A stretch of DNA of 64,000 nt from Spiroplasma endosymbiont of Agriotes lineatus (GCF_964019485.1 NZ_OZ026448.1:1178001-1242000), one strand, 5' to 3'. Positions 36,311 to 47,827 are shown, numbered from the stretch's first letter. Numbers and translations: made by a program. Notes: generated from the sequence alone by a model not told the origin.

Positions 36311-37324
36311 ATGAAATTTTGCAAATGAATAATAGAAAAAAATAACCATTTTATTGAATTAAATCGCACCTCATTTTTAATTTTGTGACATTGAAGAGCA
36401 ATTTGATATATTTACAACGGTTATTTTAAAAACATTGTGAGCTATTTATTTTTAGCAGGTTGTATTTTAATTTTCCTTTTCAAAATCAGTAATTTAACAC
36501 AAATTAACAAAGTTATTAATTTCTTAAAAAATTCACCGTTAAATATTGTGATTGGTTCATTAGGAACTGGAAAAACTGCTTTTCTAGTATACGCATCAAA
36601 ATTACTAAAAAAGAAGAAATATCATATCGCCTCAACCTTTCCATTACTAGAAACCCAAAAATTAATTTTAGGACATATGGGATTGTTAGACTTTGATTAT
36701 CCGGTATTACCAGACAAAACCTTACTGTTATGAGATGAAACGAACTTATTTTTAGAAGGAACAAATTGAGAAAAAAATAATACCAAAAACAAAGAAACCG
36801 GTATCCAAGAATATTTTGCTCTGGCACGCCATTTCGGTCATATTGTTCTCGCCAGTGTAGTGGTCAAAGAGATAAACATATTTGAGTTAAAGTTCGTGAT
36901 ATTGCCAATAATGTGATTGTGGGCATTCGCAAAAAACCCGTTAATATTTTTCGCCCCTACTTAAAGGTCATCTATGGTACCGGTACCTGGTACCTTTACG
37001 AGCATTGAAGAATATGAACGCTGACCGAAACACCTTAATTGATGCTAAAAATAGCAAAAAAGGTCGTCGCATTAAATATCGCGATATTCCTGAACTTGAT
37101 ATTTATTTTTTTAAACTAAAAATTCCGCTACCAATACTTAACACTTCACTTACAATTCTTTTTACCTGGCGTTTTTAAGAGATTACTTAAATGCAAAAGT
37201 AAATCCTGACTATGACTATGAAGATAAATACTATAATGACACGGCAATTGATTTAGAAGACTTAGAATACTTAAAAATGGATAAATTTAGCAAATTTTTA
37301 AGAAAAATGAAAGAAAAGGAATAA
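36311..37324 (+). pseudogene. Zot-like virion assembly ATPase, three frameshifts
   Basis: It begins MKFCKWIIEKNNHFIELNRT. A membrane helix precedes the Walker A loop IGSLGTGKTAF, and Walker B is KTLLLWDETNLFLEG. This is the filamentous-phage gene I/Zot family that drives phage extrusion. Compared with 52780-53763 it has a 5-base insertion at about 36860 (CAGTGTAGTGG), a GGTACC array at 36968-36987 (GGTACCGGTACCTGGTACC) and an extra C near 37024. The unshifted product would be about 327 residues. Confidence 0.8.
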
Positions 37325-37330
37325 TAAAAA

Positions 37331-37615
37331 ATGGCAAATCTCGCAAAAATGGCCGACCTTCCCGTCCAAATGCTTTATAAAGTTTTTGACTTAATTTGGA
37401 GTTTAGAAGTGCCGGGAACGAATATTCAACTAATATTTCCTTTATTCTTAACGCCGGCTATAGAATTTCTTATGGCAATTATTCTTGGATTTGGTAGTCA
37501 ACAAGTTAATTTGAAAAAACAACGCCAATACGCGGTTAAAAATAAGGGGCGTTTAAGTGCATGAGGAAAAGCTAAAAAACAAATAAAACCAATAAAAACA
37601 AAACAAGGTAACTAA
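37331..37615 (+). CDS. Plectrovirus membrane protein h, 94 aa
   Basis: MANLAKMADLPVQMLYKVFD leads into a membrane region (FPLFLTPAIEFLMAIILGF) and a basic C-terminus (KKQRQYAVKNKGRLSAWGKA). Homologues are at 52489-52773 and, in the second virus, 58852-59133. Lies 6 bp after the ATPase frame. Confidence 0.65.
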
Positions 37616-37617
37616 CA

Positions 37618-37872
37618 ATGTTTAAACTAATTATTATTTTTATCTTAATAACCGTTCTTGGGTTATTAGCTGGTAGTCATTTTGAAACTTTAACAAACTA
37701 TGTTAGCGAAGGGCTTGCCAATTTCCAAAAGTTTATTACTAGCAATTTAACAATTTTAGAGCTATTTAAACCAATGGCCCGGACATTTTCGCAACATCCA
37801 ATCGGGGTTTATATCATTCTTGGTGTTACTTGTGTATTTATTGCCTTATTTATTGTAATTAAAGGTAGGTAA
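37618..37872 (+). CDS. Plectrovirus membrane protein i, 84 aa
   Basis: Two hydrophobic helices (MFKLIIIFILITVLGLLAGS and YIILGVTCVFIALFIVI) flank a soluble loop. The N-terminal segment could be a signal peptide. The copy at 52238-52486 is two codons shorter. Confidence 0.65.
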   Translation: MFKLIIIFILITVLGLLAGSHFETLTNYVSEGLANFQKFITSNLTILELFKPMARTFSQHPIGVYIILGVTCVFIALFIVIKGR

Positions 37873-37876
37873 AAAA

Positions 37877-38254
37877 ATGGAAAAATGAACTAAAAAACAA
37901 GAATTAGAAATAGAGAATGACAAATTAAAAATTAAAAATTCTTTTAAAAAGCAGTGGTTAAAAGTAGTATTAAGTATCATTTTCATCTTTACAAGCTTAT
38001 TACTTTGTGCATTAACAGTAATCGATACTAAATGAATAACTGGAACAAGTAACGAATTTAATGATTTTATGAATGAAGAGATGGTTAAATTCTTTGGCAA
38101 GTTCAATAGCGGTATTATGCTCGCAGGAATATTTGTTTTTTGATGAGGTGGAGTAATATATTTTGCAATTAAATTTGAAAAATTAATCCGCTTGATTATT
38201 CAAAAAATTAAAGCAAAAAGAGCCTTGAAAAATGAAATCAAACAAACTCATTAA
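37877..38254 (+). CDS. Plectrovirus membrane protein j, 125 aa
   Basis: A basic N-terminus (MEKWTKKQELEIENDKLKIK), two membrane helices (VVLSIIFIFTSLLLCALTVI; IMLAGIFVFWWGGVIYFAI) and a basic tail. Its end overlaps gene k by 23 bp. The copy at 51840-52215 is frameshifted. Confidence 0.65.
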
Positions 38255-38504
38255 TTCTTTAAAAAGATATTGATGGAGAATTTTACCTTACATTTTTATG
38301 ATTACTATCTTTTTCATTCCATTTTTAAAATTGGAAATTAATGATTTGAAATTATTATATGAAAAATTTGAAGCATTAATTTCACTTATGATACTAGGGT
38401 ATTTAGATATATGCATTACAATAGCTGTAATTATAAATTGTGGTATTGAGTGACTTATTAAAAAAATTAAAGAAAAAAGAACAATAAAAAATAAAATATT
38501 TTAA
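38232..38504 (+). CDS. Plectrovirus membrane protein k, 90 aa
   Basis: MKSNKLINSLKRYWWRILPY then two hydrophobic helices and a basic tail (LIKKIKEKRTIKNKIF). Same gene at 51566-51838. Confidence 0.6.
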
Positions 38505-38519
38505 AAAGGAGCAATAAAA

Positions 38520-39004
38520 ATGTTTATGAAAATATTTACCGTGCTAACTATTAGTTTCAATAACATTTTTACTATTCCCCCAAACATTAATAATGATAAA
38601 AACAACAATACAACTAATTAGAACTAAAAGACAAAGTAATGAAACTTATGAATTAAACTTAAAAAAAGGATTTGTTTACTTAGTAAAAAATAGATGAAAA
38701 AAAACCTACTACTGATATAAAATGGGATTTATATATACATACACAACAATGACCAGTAAATATGCCAAACTGAATAAAAATTAATACAATATCGCCAATT
38801 AACGAAAAGACAATACATAGCATAATAGATAATTACCACGCAAAAAACGAAAATATTCTTGATGAACTTACAAAACTCAATTTTAATATCAAGTATGAAG
38901 AAATTGAAAACGGTAATATTCAAAAAAAGGAAATCGTTAATCTAAAAGTAACAATATTGAAAAATCCTACTTGGACACAACTAATAACAAAAATTAAAGG
39001 TTAA
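38520..39004 (+). pseudogene. Plectrovirus ORF1-like secreted protein, truncated and frameshifted
   Basis: It begins MFMKIFTVLTISFNNIFTIP (signal-peptide-like). The frame is lost near 38615 and again near 38685, and a readable tail follows (NWIKINTISPINEKTIHSII, ENILDELTKLNFNIKYEEIE) to a stop at 39004. It holds the position of the large receptor-binding ORF1 in plectroviruses but is far shorter, so host attachment would have to be supplied by another virus. Confidence 0.5.
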
Positions 39005-39244
39005 ATCTTTAATAACTAAATTTAAAAACTGTTAAAATCATTATTAAGAAAGGCGGTTGTCTATAATGACAATACTCTTAAACAACTTTTTCATTTTTTC
39101 TATTTTGACAAAATAAAAACCAGTAATTTTAATTAATTACTGGTTTGAATATTGTTCCTATTTTATCATAATAAATTTAAACTTGTTGTGCTTGTTTTAA
39201 TTAAAGTTATTGTTCTAAATAGCTAATATCGTTTTTATAAAACC
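39005..39244. other. Junction of the virion module with the propeller gene
   Basis: Contains a conserved AACTAAATTTAAAAACTGTTAAA, then on the minus strand an orphan ATGAAAAAGTTGTTTAAGAG and a hairpin (AAACCAGTAA/TTACTGGTTT) that would terminate the propeller gene. The same order is found mirrored at 50805-51030. Confidence 0.55.
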
Positions 39245-40973
39245 TTATACTATAGTAGTAACTGTATTTGTTCTTACCGACCCTTCTCTTTCTGATGAAA
39301 AAAACGCTTCACCGTTAAATGTTATTTTATCATTGTTTTTATCTATAGTAATTTCATTGGGTAATAAACTATATTTTTGTAAAATTTGCATTACTTCTGT
39401 AATTGGCAATGTAACTATTTGTTCTTTATTGTTATCATCAATTATTTTGGCAGTAATATTTCCTGTAATTTTTTGTTTTAAATTTAATATAACATTAGAT
39501 GGAATTATTCTTACTGGATAAGTAATTTTTAATTTTTCATCGGAATTAAGTTCAAATTTATCAGCAGGTTCCTTAAAAATACTTAAAATCATTTCTTGTT
39601 CTTGTTTATTTGTGTTTGATAAATCAAATTCATTTGATAATACATTAATGATTTCAGAATTTTTATTATTTATATTTGTAAAATCTGTTAATTTCATTTC
39701 ATCATCAGAATTTATGTTTCAACCATTTAATTTATTTTCTTGTTTTGTTTGTTTTAGTTAATCCTGTTGTAATTTGAAATACTAATTTTGATTTCGAATT
39801 ATATTCACAAGCAGGTACATTAATTAAATGATCTTATATTTTGGGTTTTATTGCTGATTTCTCTATCAGGACATACATTTTTAGGAACATTAGATCATAA
39901 AAATGAATTTTCTTTTCTTGTAACTTCAACATTTGAAAAAGTTAAATTATTAGTATCAATATTTTTTATTTCTTTAAACTTTAAATTAGGATTTTCATCT
40001 CGAAATTTAAAAAATACTGCTCTTTTAATTAATTCATTTAAATTAATAGCATTAATTTCATCTTCATTTTTAATTTTATAATTAACAGTAACTTCACCAA
40101 AATATTTACCATTGTCTTTTGCTTTAATTGTAGCTGATGTATCCGTTTTATTAATAATTTCTAATTGTGATATATCTAAATCAGGATTTAAATAATTTAA
40201 TTCATTTAAAATAATTTCATCATTCATTAATAATGTTATTAAATCTTAAATTATTTATTTGAATAATAATATTTAAAAGCATTTTAGTTTTAGTTATTGC
40301 AAATGCATTACCACTTTTTTGTTTAATTATAATAGAACTAACTGCTTCATTTATACCATTTATTTTATGTGGTTTTCATGAATTATCATCATGCATAAAA
40401 TAAAGGCTATCATCTGTTGCAAAACAAAGACTATTAGCTTTTACACTATCAGAAATATCATTTTGATAAACAGATATAGAATTAATAAATCCTGATATTT
40501 CAATAATTTTTCTAGCACCATAATTACCAGGTGTATTACTAATAAAATAAGATTTTCCTGTTTTAGTTATTGCAAATGCATTACCGCTTATTGGTGCAAT
40601 TGTAACAAAAATAACTGCTTCATTTATACCATTTATTTTTTGAACTCTTCAATCTACTCCCATAAAATAAAGGCCATCATCTGTTGCAAAATAAAGACTA
40701 TTAGCTGTGGTTGTGTACCAACAGTATTTGAAAAAATAGCAATATGATTAACTGATCTTGTTATTTCATTAATTTGTCTAACATTAAAATTATCTTTATT
40801 AATAAAATAAGAATTTATTAAATTTAAATTATTAATATTTCTTTTAAATTTACTTATTTTTTTATTATTCTCAAATTCTTGTTTTTCATAAGGACTGGAC
40901 TATTGGCAACAATGCCCGATATTCCGCTTCCCGCCATTGTTATTGTGCTTAATAAACTAAGTAATTTTTTCAT
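39245..40973 (-). pseudogene. Secreted propeller-repeat protein, copy B, frameshifted
   Basis: ATG at 40971-40973 starts MKKLLSLLSTITMAGSGISG, a signal peptide without cysteine. Repeats of the LYFATDDGLYFM type (40400-40700) are out of frame with each other. The C-terminal domain is readable at 39245-39697 (EIINVLSNEFDLSNTNKQEQ, ITLPITEVMQILQKYSL-type). Divergent from the ISLre2 fragment at 41218 with a 245-bp shared promoter region. Confidence 0.6.
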
Positions 40974-41217
40974 ATTAATCAAATTCTTTTCGTGAATTTT
41001 TAATAATTAATAAAATTCACCGAACAATCAACATCCTTTCTCAAATTTGTACAGTCTAATTAATACAAATTAATTATAAACTATTAAATAATAATTTCTT
41101 TTATTTTTTCAAAATATTGAATACTAATTCTAGAAAAACATTTATCTTTAAAAAAGAAAAATAAGTTAACGAAATTTAACTTTGTTAAAATTACTCTACC
41201 AAAAAAGGTGATTTTTT

Positions 41218-41407
41218 ATGTTAGAAATTAATAATAATGTAAAAACCTTAGAAAACAAGTATTGATTCAGTTTATTTACAACCCATAAAAATATGTACAC
41301 CAACAAATGCGAACAACTAGCTAATTAATATGAAAAATTAGATGAATACTTATATAAATATCATTATCGCTTAAAACAAGGTTATAAAGTAGTTCATTTT
41401 TCATCAA
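41218..41407 (+). pseudogene. ISLre2 transposase, first ~60 codons
   Basis: Starts MLEINNNVKTLENKYWFSLF after AAAAAAGGTGAT. It is interrupted after TTTCATCAA (41399-41407), which is half of a target duplication; the other half appears inverted at 42791-42799. Confidence 0.8.
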
Positions 41408-42790
41408 GGTCACGTTTAGTTTTCTTGGGTATTGCTTTGAAGAAATAAAACAATCAGCTAATTATATTATTTAATTACTAAACTAACCCTGCCTTTCTTG
41501 TTGTTGTCATTCTTATTCATTACTATTTTATCATATTATTGAATTTTTACACAATGAAAAATTATTAATTTTATTAAATTTTAACTAATATTTTTACTTA
41601 CTTAAATCTACTATATTTATTTGTTACAGCATTACCTTTATAGTTAATTCAACTATCATCATTTTTATTATTATATTTATTTCATAATGAATTTTTATAT
41701 ATTTCTTTTTTGATTTCTATTTCTGAATTAATATTTTCATTAATGTAATGTAATACATTTAATTTGTTTAAATTTGCCATTCTTAAATGTAATAAGTTAT
41801 TTAAATTCTTATGATTATATATTCTCGCCCTACATCCTAATTGTTGTTTTACTAAATGTGACACATCACTTTCAATGCTACAACCAATATTTCATTCTAA
41901 ATTTTGATGATGAATACCTTGCTTATTATTACTGAAATAATTACTCGCCTTTTTTAAATTTATTTTAATATCTTTATTTAATTCATTTTTAGCAACATTA
42001 CGAATGTTTTTGATTAATTCTTGATGATTTCCATCCTTATATAATTTAATTCAACTATTTAGTGTTACTTTACGATTTTCAAAAATAATATTAAATGCCG
42101 TTTGTTTTAATTTTTTAATAGCATGATAACCATCTAAAATATATCTAACATTACCAAAACTATTGGCAATTTCTCTAATTCAAGTATCACCATCACCACA
42201 AACAATTATCCTGTCATAATTAATATTTACATAATGTTTTTGTAACTCTTTAATTAATAAATCACGATAATCCATTGTATTTATTCGTTTACCAACTTTT
42301 AACATTAGAAAATGACCTCGTTTGTTTTCTAATTTTCTACGAGCATTTTTGTATTTTTTTTCTTTATGTCCGGTATGAAAAGTAACTAAACGAATTCTTT
42401 GGTCTTGTTTAACTTTATGATCTAATGTCGCTAAAAATGTCTCATCTAGTTGAATATATAAATCCTTATTTTTGACATCAATTCTATTTTTAGTTTCTTT
42501 TTCTGCTAGTTGAAAATATTCAGCAATATCATATTTATTTAAAATACGCGAAATACTAGCTTTCGAAATATAACAATGATTTAGAGCATCTAAAACATCG
42601 CGATACCGCTTACCATCACCCAAAAGACTTAAAACTTTAAATTGGACATCAAAATAAATGCGTTGTTTAGACAATAAACCAATTTCTTTATCTAGTAAAC
42701 ATACATATTCAAATTTACCTGATTTTTGATTTCAATATTTATATCGGCGTTGTTTAAAAATAACATCACCAAAAATTGTAATAATTGTTC
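41408..42790 (-). pseudogene. ISLre2 transposase, long open frame lacking the N-terminus
   Basis: The element right end (GGTCACGTTTAGTTTTCTTG) is at 41408 and the stop codon at 41598. The frame is open for about 397 codons with UGA tryptophans, including SKQRIYFDVQFKVLSLLGDG, LDETFLATLDH, GDGDTWIREIANSFGNVRYI, and YSRFK at the end. The first ~60 codons are cut at 42790. It is the least damaged ISLre2 coding sequence here apart from the missing start. Confidence 0.8.
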
Positions 42791-43066
42791 TTGATGAAAG
42801 AACGCATAAAGTTTTATTAGGTAGAGGTAGGTAAAGATTTAAATAATTTTTAATGAAAAGCAACAATATCAAGAACAGGTGAAAGCGATCCTCAACCAAT
42901 TTTTAATTTTCGTCCAATTTATAATAATTTTTAACAACTAAAACAAATAGCTTAGTTTCTTGTAAAAATAAGAAAAATATCCAAACCAGTAAGTAATTAA
43001 TTAAAAATTACTGGTTTTTATTTTGTCAAAATAGAAAGGAGAATAAAAATGAAAAAGTTGCTTAGT

Positions 43067-44394
43067 GGGGCTGCCCAAAATTCTGTGTCTCGATAATTCA
43101 TTCTGAATTATACTTAAAAGAAAAAGAACAGAAAATAACAAAAAAAGTAAAAAAACCTGATGCAATTAATAAAGTTGTTGATTATTTTTTAGAAAATATT
43201 GATAATCCACAAGATTTATTTAAAGGCAAGACTATTTTTCAGGAATTTACCAAAAAATTAACTGAACGAATGTTAAATACGAAAATTAAAGATTATCCTG
43301 AAACTAATGAGAATCATAATAAAAGAAATGGCAACGCACAAAAAACCATTATTACTAAAAATGGTTCAATCGTAATTGATGTACCAAGAGATCGAAATAG
43401 TACTTTTGAACCAATAATTATTCCAAAAAGACAAAGAAAATTTGATAATTTTGATCAAAAAGTAATTTCCTTATATGCAAAAGGAATGACAATTTCTGAT
43501 ATCAAAGCACAATTGCAAGAATTCTATCACGGAGCAGAAATTTCAGAAAGTTTAATTAGTCAAATAACTGATGATATTATTGAAGAAGTTAAAATGTGAC
43601 AAACTAAACATTTAGAGAAGATTTATCTGATTGTTTATTTTGATTGTATTGTTGTTAAAGTAAAACAAGATAAACGAATAATAAATAAAAAAGTTTATCT
43701 TGCCTTAGGAATTAATATAAATTGGCTTAAAAGATATTTTAGGAATGTGAATTAGCGAGAATGAGGGAGCCAAATTTTGACTTAATAATCCTTCTTACGT
43801 TACGGAAATGAAAAATTGTGGCTTACAAGATATTCTTGTTGCTTGTAGTGATAATTTAACTGGGATGTCTGATGAAATAGAAGCTGTTTTTCCAAAAACA
43901 CAACATCAATTATGTATTGTTCATCAAATTCGTAATAGTTTAAAATTTGTTCCTGACAAAGATCGTAAACTTGTAGCTAATGATTTAAAATCAATTTATA
44001 CAGCAATTAATGAAGAAATAGCGTTAGTTGCTTTAGATCATTTTTCAGAAAAATGAAATAAAAAGTATCCACAAATTACTAAATCATGAAAAAATAACTG
44101 AAATAATTTAATAATTTTTCTTGAATATCCTCAAGAATTTAGAAGAATTATTTATACAACTAATGCAATAGAGTCTGTTAATAGTCAACTAAGAAAAGTA
44201 ATTAAGAATAAAAAGATTTTTCCTAATGATTTATCAGTTTTTAAAATATTTTATTTAGCATTTCAAAATATGGTTAAGAAATGAACGATGCCAATTCAAA
44301 ATTGGGGTAGTGCAATTTCACATTTAATGATAAAATTTGAGGACAGAGTGAATTTAAGTTAATTACTTAGAGACACAGTTAATTGTACAGTCCC
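43067..44394 (+). mobile_element. IS256-type insertion sequence, copy 2
   Basis: The ends are GGGGCTGCCCAAAATTCTGT and, complemented, GGGACTGTACAATTAACTGT. It interrupts the orphan gene start after GCTTAGT. No matching 8-9-bp flanks. Confidence 0.8.
43100..44362 (+). pseudogene. IS256-family transposase with the same +1 T as copy 1
   Basis: The frame is open from ELYLKEKEQKITKKVKKPDA to LALGININ, then needs a one-base shift at about 43723 to continue GLKDILGMWISENEGAKFWL through NCGLQDILVACSDNLTGM and [15 protein letters not shown] to the stop. It is otherwise undamaged. Confidence 0.8.
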
Positions 44395-44469
44395 ATATAA
44401 TTAGCTAATTGTTTTAATTCTTCAAAGCAACACCTAAGAAAACTAAACGCGACCATGTTGAATTTCATT

Positions 44470-45436
44470 TTAATTTAGTTTTTTATACTTAAAATAAAAT
44501 AATTTGGTATAATGTCGGTGGAATTGTTCGATCTTCCCGTTGCTCTGAGGAGAACGGATTGGTGTGGTTTCGTGAACAATTCCGTTCTTCGAAAGAAAGG
44601 TTGTAAAAGACCTTTCTTTTACTTTGTACGATTTTTTATTACTTCAGTTAGTAGTAGTAAATTCAGGAGCATTATCAGTACGAAGGCGTTTAATGGTTGT
44701 ACCAAGTTCGCCGAAATCTTTCATTGCTCTTTGCGCGGCATTAATGGTGTTATTGGTTCCTAAACTATCATAAACATAGCCAAACACTATCCGTGTTATT
44801 TCGTCAATGAAATCATAAATGTAATATTTTTTATCAACCGGAAAACTTGATGTAGTAATGATTTTGGCATCCATTTGTAAAAGACCGATATCGGAATACT
44901 TCATAACGCTTAAAATGGCGTTTAGTTTGTTTGATTTGTTGTTTTAATTCTTTTCAACGAGAGTCAGATTTAATTCAGCGATAAAAAGTTTTGATGTTTT
45001 TAGGGACTTCTGAATTTTTAATATCGTAAAAACCGATTTTTAAATTGTTAAATAAAGAACGCGTTCCGCCGGCTTGAAGATTTTTGTAATCAAAATACAA
45101 ATCACATACTTTTTCGCGAGAATTTAAACTATATTAATAATTAATATTTTGTGGTTTTGTAGTTTTAAACAATAATAAATCTAAATTGTCAGAATAATAA
45201 GCGGTCATAATTTTTTCTGCCCAACGATAAAAGGTTTTCGTTGCATTCTTAAAATATTTTTTAATAAGTTTTGTTAAAGTAATTTTTTTAATATAGAAAT
45301 AAGTACATAAATTTAAATAGGCAGTAATGCGTTTTTTAGTTTTATAGTAATAAGGATTGCGGCAATTATCACTTAATCAGCTTTATACTTTTGCTTTTAA
45401 ATCTGCTAAATCAGCTTGGGAAATAATATATTTCAT
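44470..45436 (-). pseudogene. Plectrovirus rve-type DDE transposase, two lesions
   Basis: ATG at 45434-45436 (MKYIISQADLADLKAKVWSW) follows AAGGAG. Core motifs: LLQMDAKIITTSSFPVD (first Asp), RLRTDNAPEFTTTNW (second Asp) and PIRSPQSNGKIEQFHR (Glu), the integrase-like order of the transposase carried by SpV1-type viruses. CAA has become TAA near 45135 and an extra T lies near 44899. The last 60 codons only appear when UGA at 44644 is read as tryptophan. Last gene of the second virus. Confidence 0.75.
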
Positions 45437-45505
45437 TTTTAAACTCCTTAAATTAAGAAAATCGTATTACAAAAAATACGATTTTCAAAAATATTTATTA
45501 AATTA

Positions 45506-45916
45506 CTAATTTTTATTAGGCATTTCGGCATAGAATGAAGTTATATATCAAGTTTGTACTAATTGAGATTTTATTAATTGAAATTTAATTTTTACATTAA
45601 TAATTTTTGGAATTGTTATTAGTATACCCTTATTATTTATACCGTTGCTTCTGTAAAAATTAAGAACACTTTCAATATTATCTTGGCCTTTTAAAAATAA
45701 GCTTTTCTTTTTCAAATCGTTAGGTAAAATATCATTTGGAAAATGAAGTCTATAACTACCTTCTGTTGGTGAATTAAGTCATAGTTCACCATTTAAAATT
45801 TCCGTAAAGACTAATTCATATTTTTTAAAATTATCAGTATTTGCAATATTATTACTTCTACATCCGAAAATAAACATTACACATACTAAATTTAAAGCTA
45901 ATAAAAATTTTCGCAT
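45506..45916 (-). CDS. Lipoprotein, 136 aa, of the second plectrovirus
   Basis: MRKFLLALNLVCVMFIFGCR has a clear lipobox (IFGC, Cys at residue 19). The mature part contains NGELWLNSPTEGSYRLHFPN, SLFLKGQDNIESVLNFYRSN and ends WYITSFYAEMPNKN. GGAGGA precedes the ATG. It lies directly before the viral transposase. Related sequences lie at 57068-57365 (fused to ORF1) and 63609-64000. Possibly a superinfection-exclusion or host-surface protein, by analogy only. Confidence 0.7.
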
Positions 45917-46184
45917 AAGAAAAATCCTCCTTTCAAAAAAGAAATTATATTATATAATAATATTTAGAACTATTTAAGAAAACTTTTTAATTAAGGCCGC
46001 GTTTAGTTTTCTTAGGTATTGTTTTGAAGAAGTAAAACAATCAGCTAATTATATTATTTAATTACTAAACTAACCTTACCTTTCTTGTTATTGTCATTTT
46101 TATTCATTACCATTTTATCATATTATTGAATTTTTGCACAATGAAAAATTATTAATTTTATTAAATTTTAACTAATATTTTTAC

Positions 46185-47583
46185 TTACTTAAATGTAATA
46201 TATTTATTTGTATATACAATTCTACCTTTATTAATTCAACTATCATCATTTTTCTTATTATATTTATTTCATAATGAACTTTTATATATTTCTTTTCTGA
46301 TTTCTATTTCTGAATTAATATTTTCATTAATGTAATGTAATACATTTAATTTGTTTAAATTTGCCATTCTTAAATGTAATAGGTTATTTAAATTCTTATG
46401 ATGATATATTCTTGCTCCATATCCTAATTGTTGTTTTACTAAATGTGATACATCACTTTCAATGCTACAACCAATATTTCATTCTAAATTTTGATGATGA
46501 ATACCATGCTTATTATTACTGAAATAATTACTCGCCTTTCTTAAATTTATTTTAATATCTTTATTTAATTCATTTTTAGCAACATTACGAATGTTTTTGA
46601 TTAATTCTTGATGATTTCCATCCTTATATAATTTAATTCAACTATTTAGTGTTACTTTACGATTTTCAAAAATAATATTAAATGCCGTTTGTTTTAATTT
46701 TTTAATAGCATGATAACCATCTAAAATATATCTAACATTACCAAAACTATTGGCAATTTCTCTAATTCAAGTATCACCATCGCCACAAACAATTATTTTG
46801 TCATAATTAATATTTACATAATGTTTTTGTAATTCCTTAATTAATAAATCACGATAATTCATCGTATTTATTCGTTTACCAACTTTTAACATTAGAAAAT
46901 GACCTCGTTTGTTTTCTAATTCTCTACGAGCATTTTTGTAATTTTTTTCTTTATGTCCGGCGTGAAAAGTAACTAAACGAACTCTTTGGTCTTGTTTAGC
47001 TTTATGATCTAATGTCGCTAAAAATGTTTCATCTAGCTGAATATATAAATCCTTATTTTTGACATCAATTCTAGTTTTAGTTTCTTTTTCTGCTAATTGA
47101 AAATATTCAGCAATATCGTATTTATTTAAAATATTTGAAATACTACCTACTACTACCACTACCTTTTGAAATATAACAATGATTTAGAGCATCTAAAACA
47201 TCACGATACCGTTTACCGTCACCTAAAAGACTTAAAACTTTAAATTGAACATCAAAATAAATGCGTTGTTTGGGCAATAAACCAATTTCTTTATCTAGTA
47301 AACATACATATTCAAATTTACCTGATTTTTGATTTCAATATTTATATCGGCGTCGTTTAAAAGTGACGTCACCAAAAATTGTAATAATTGTTCTTGATGC
47401 AAAATGAACTACTTTATAACCTTGTTTTAACCGATAATGATATTTATATAAGTATTCATCTAATTTTTCATATTCGTTGGCTAATTGTTCACATTTATTG
47501 GTGTACATATTTTTATGGGTTGTAAATAAGCTGAATCAATGCTTGTTTTCTAGGGTTTTTACATTATTATTAATTTTTAACAT
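46185..47583 (-). pseudogene. ISLre2 transposase of the complete composite, broken by one 16-bp duplication
   Basis: ATG at 47581-47583, AAAGGTGAT upstream. Without the 16 extra bases near 47146-47162 (repeated CTAC/TACC units, protein GGTAGT-encoded) the frame would be 461 codons including stop, with all family blocks (RQRRYKYW-like, LDETFLATLDHKAKQDQRVR, VCGDGDTWIREIANSFG, KYITFK end). So the transposase was lost recently, after the unit inserted. Confidence 0.85.
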
Positions 47584-47827
47584 AAAAAATCACCTTTCTT
47601 TGGTAGTAATTTTAACAAAGTTAAATTTCGTTAGTTTATTTTTTGTTTTTAAAATAAATGCTTTTCTAGAATTAGTATTCAACAACCTTGAAAAATGATA
47701 GAAATTATTATTTAATTATTTATAATTAATTTGTATTAATTAAACTTTATAAATTTAAGAAGGGGTTGAGTGATTACTATAAAAATTTATTAATTAGCAA
47801 AAATTCATGAAAAGGATTTGATAAATT
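47584..47827. promoter_or_regulatory. Divergent promoter region between ISLre2 and propeller genes
   Basis: The 244-bp region is conserved at 2216-2453 and 40974-41217 (shared TTTCTAGAATTAGTATTCAA core). It must hold both start signals, but I cannot pick unambiguous -35/-10 pairs. Confidence 0.45.

Larger units (their letters stand above)
34426..41398 (+). mobile_element. Composite plectrovirus/propeller/ISLre2 element, copy 2, right end missing
   Basis: Same gene order as the complete unit at 45995-55648 but in the opposite orientation: left end (AGACGCATAAAGTTTTGTTA), virion module a-l (34933-39004), propeller gene on the minus strand (39245-40973), ISLre2 start on the plus strand (41218). 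The ISLre2 gene is broken at 41399-41407 by a further insertion. Confidence 0.8.
42800..44453. mobile_element. Internally deleted composite element carrying an IS256 copy
   Basis: It runs from GAACGCATAAAGTTTTATTA to a right end that, complemented, reads GGTCGCGTTTAGTTTTCTTA at 44453. Inside are about 70 bp of a propeller-gene 3' end (RTGESDPQPIFNFRPI-like), the AAACCAGTAA/TTACTGGTTT terminator (42983-43017), an orphan ATGAAAAAGTTGCTTAG and the IS256 element. GGTAGAGGTAGG near 42820 is a 6-bp duplication. Confidence 0.65.

Noticed and set aside
36516..36827. Minus-strand ORF of 103 codons opposite the Zot-like gene (and its mirror at 53247)
   Set aside because: The plus-strand frame carries Walker A and B motifs; the opposite frame is a shadow conserved only because the gene is duplicated.
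44507..44633. Possible small RNA or viral complementary-strand origin: TATAAT at 44508, inverted repeats GGAATTGTTC/GAACAATTCC and AAAGAAAGGT/ACCTTTCTTT
   Set aside because: On the minus strand, reading UGA at 44644 as tryptophan, this is the C-terminal coding part of the rve transposase (PIRSPQSNGKIEQFHR). The hairpins lie inside a conserved protein motif, so coding constraint explains the composition.
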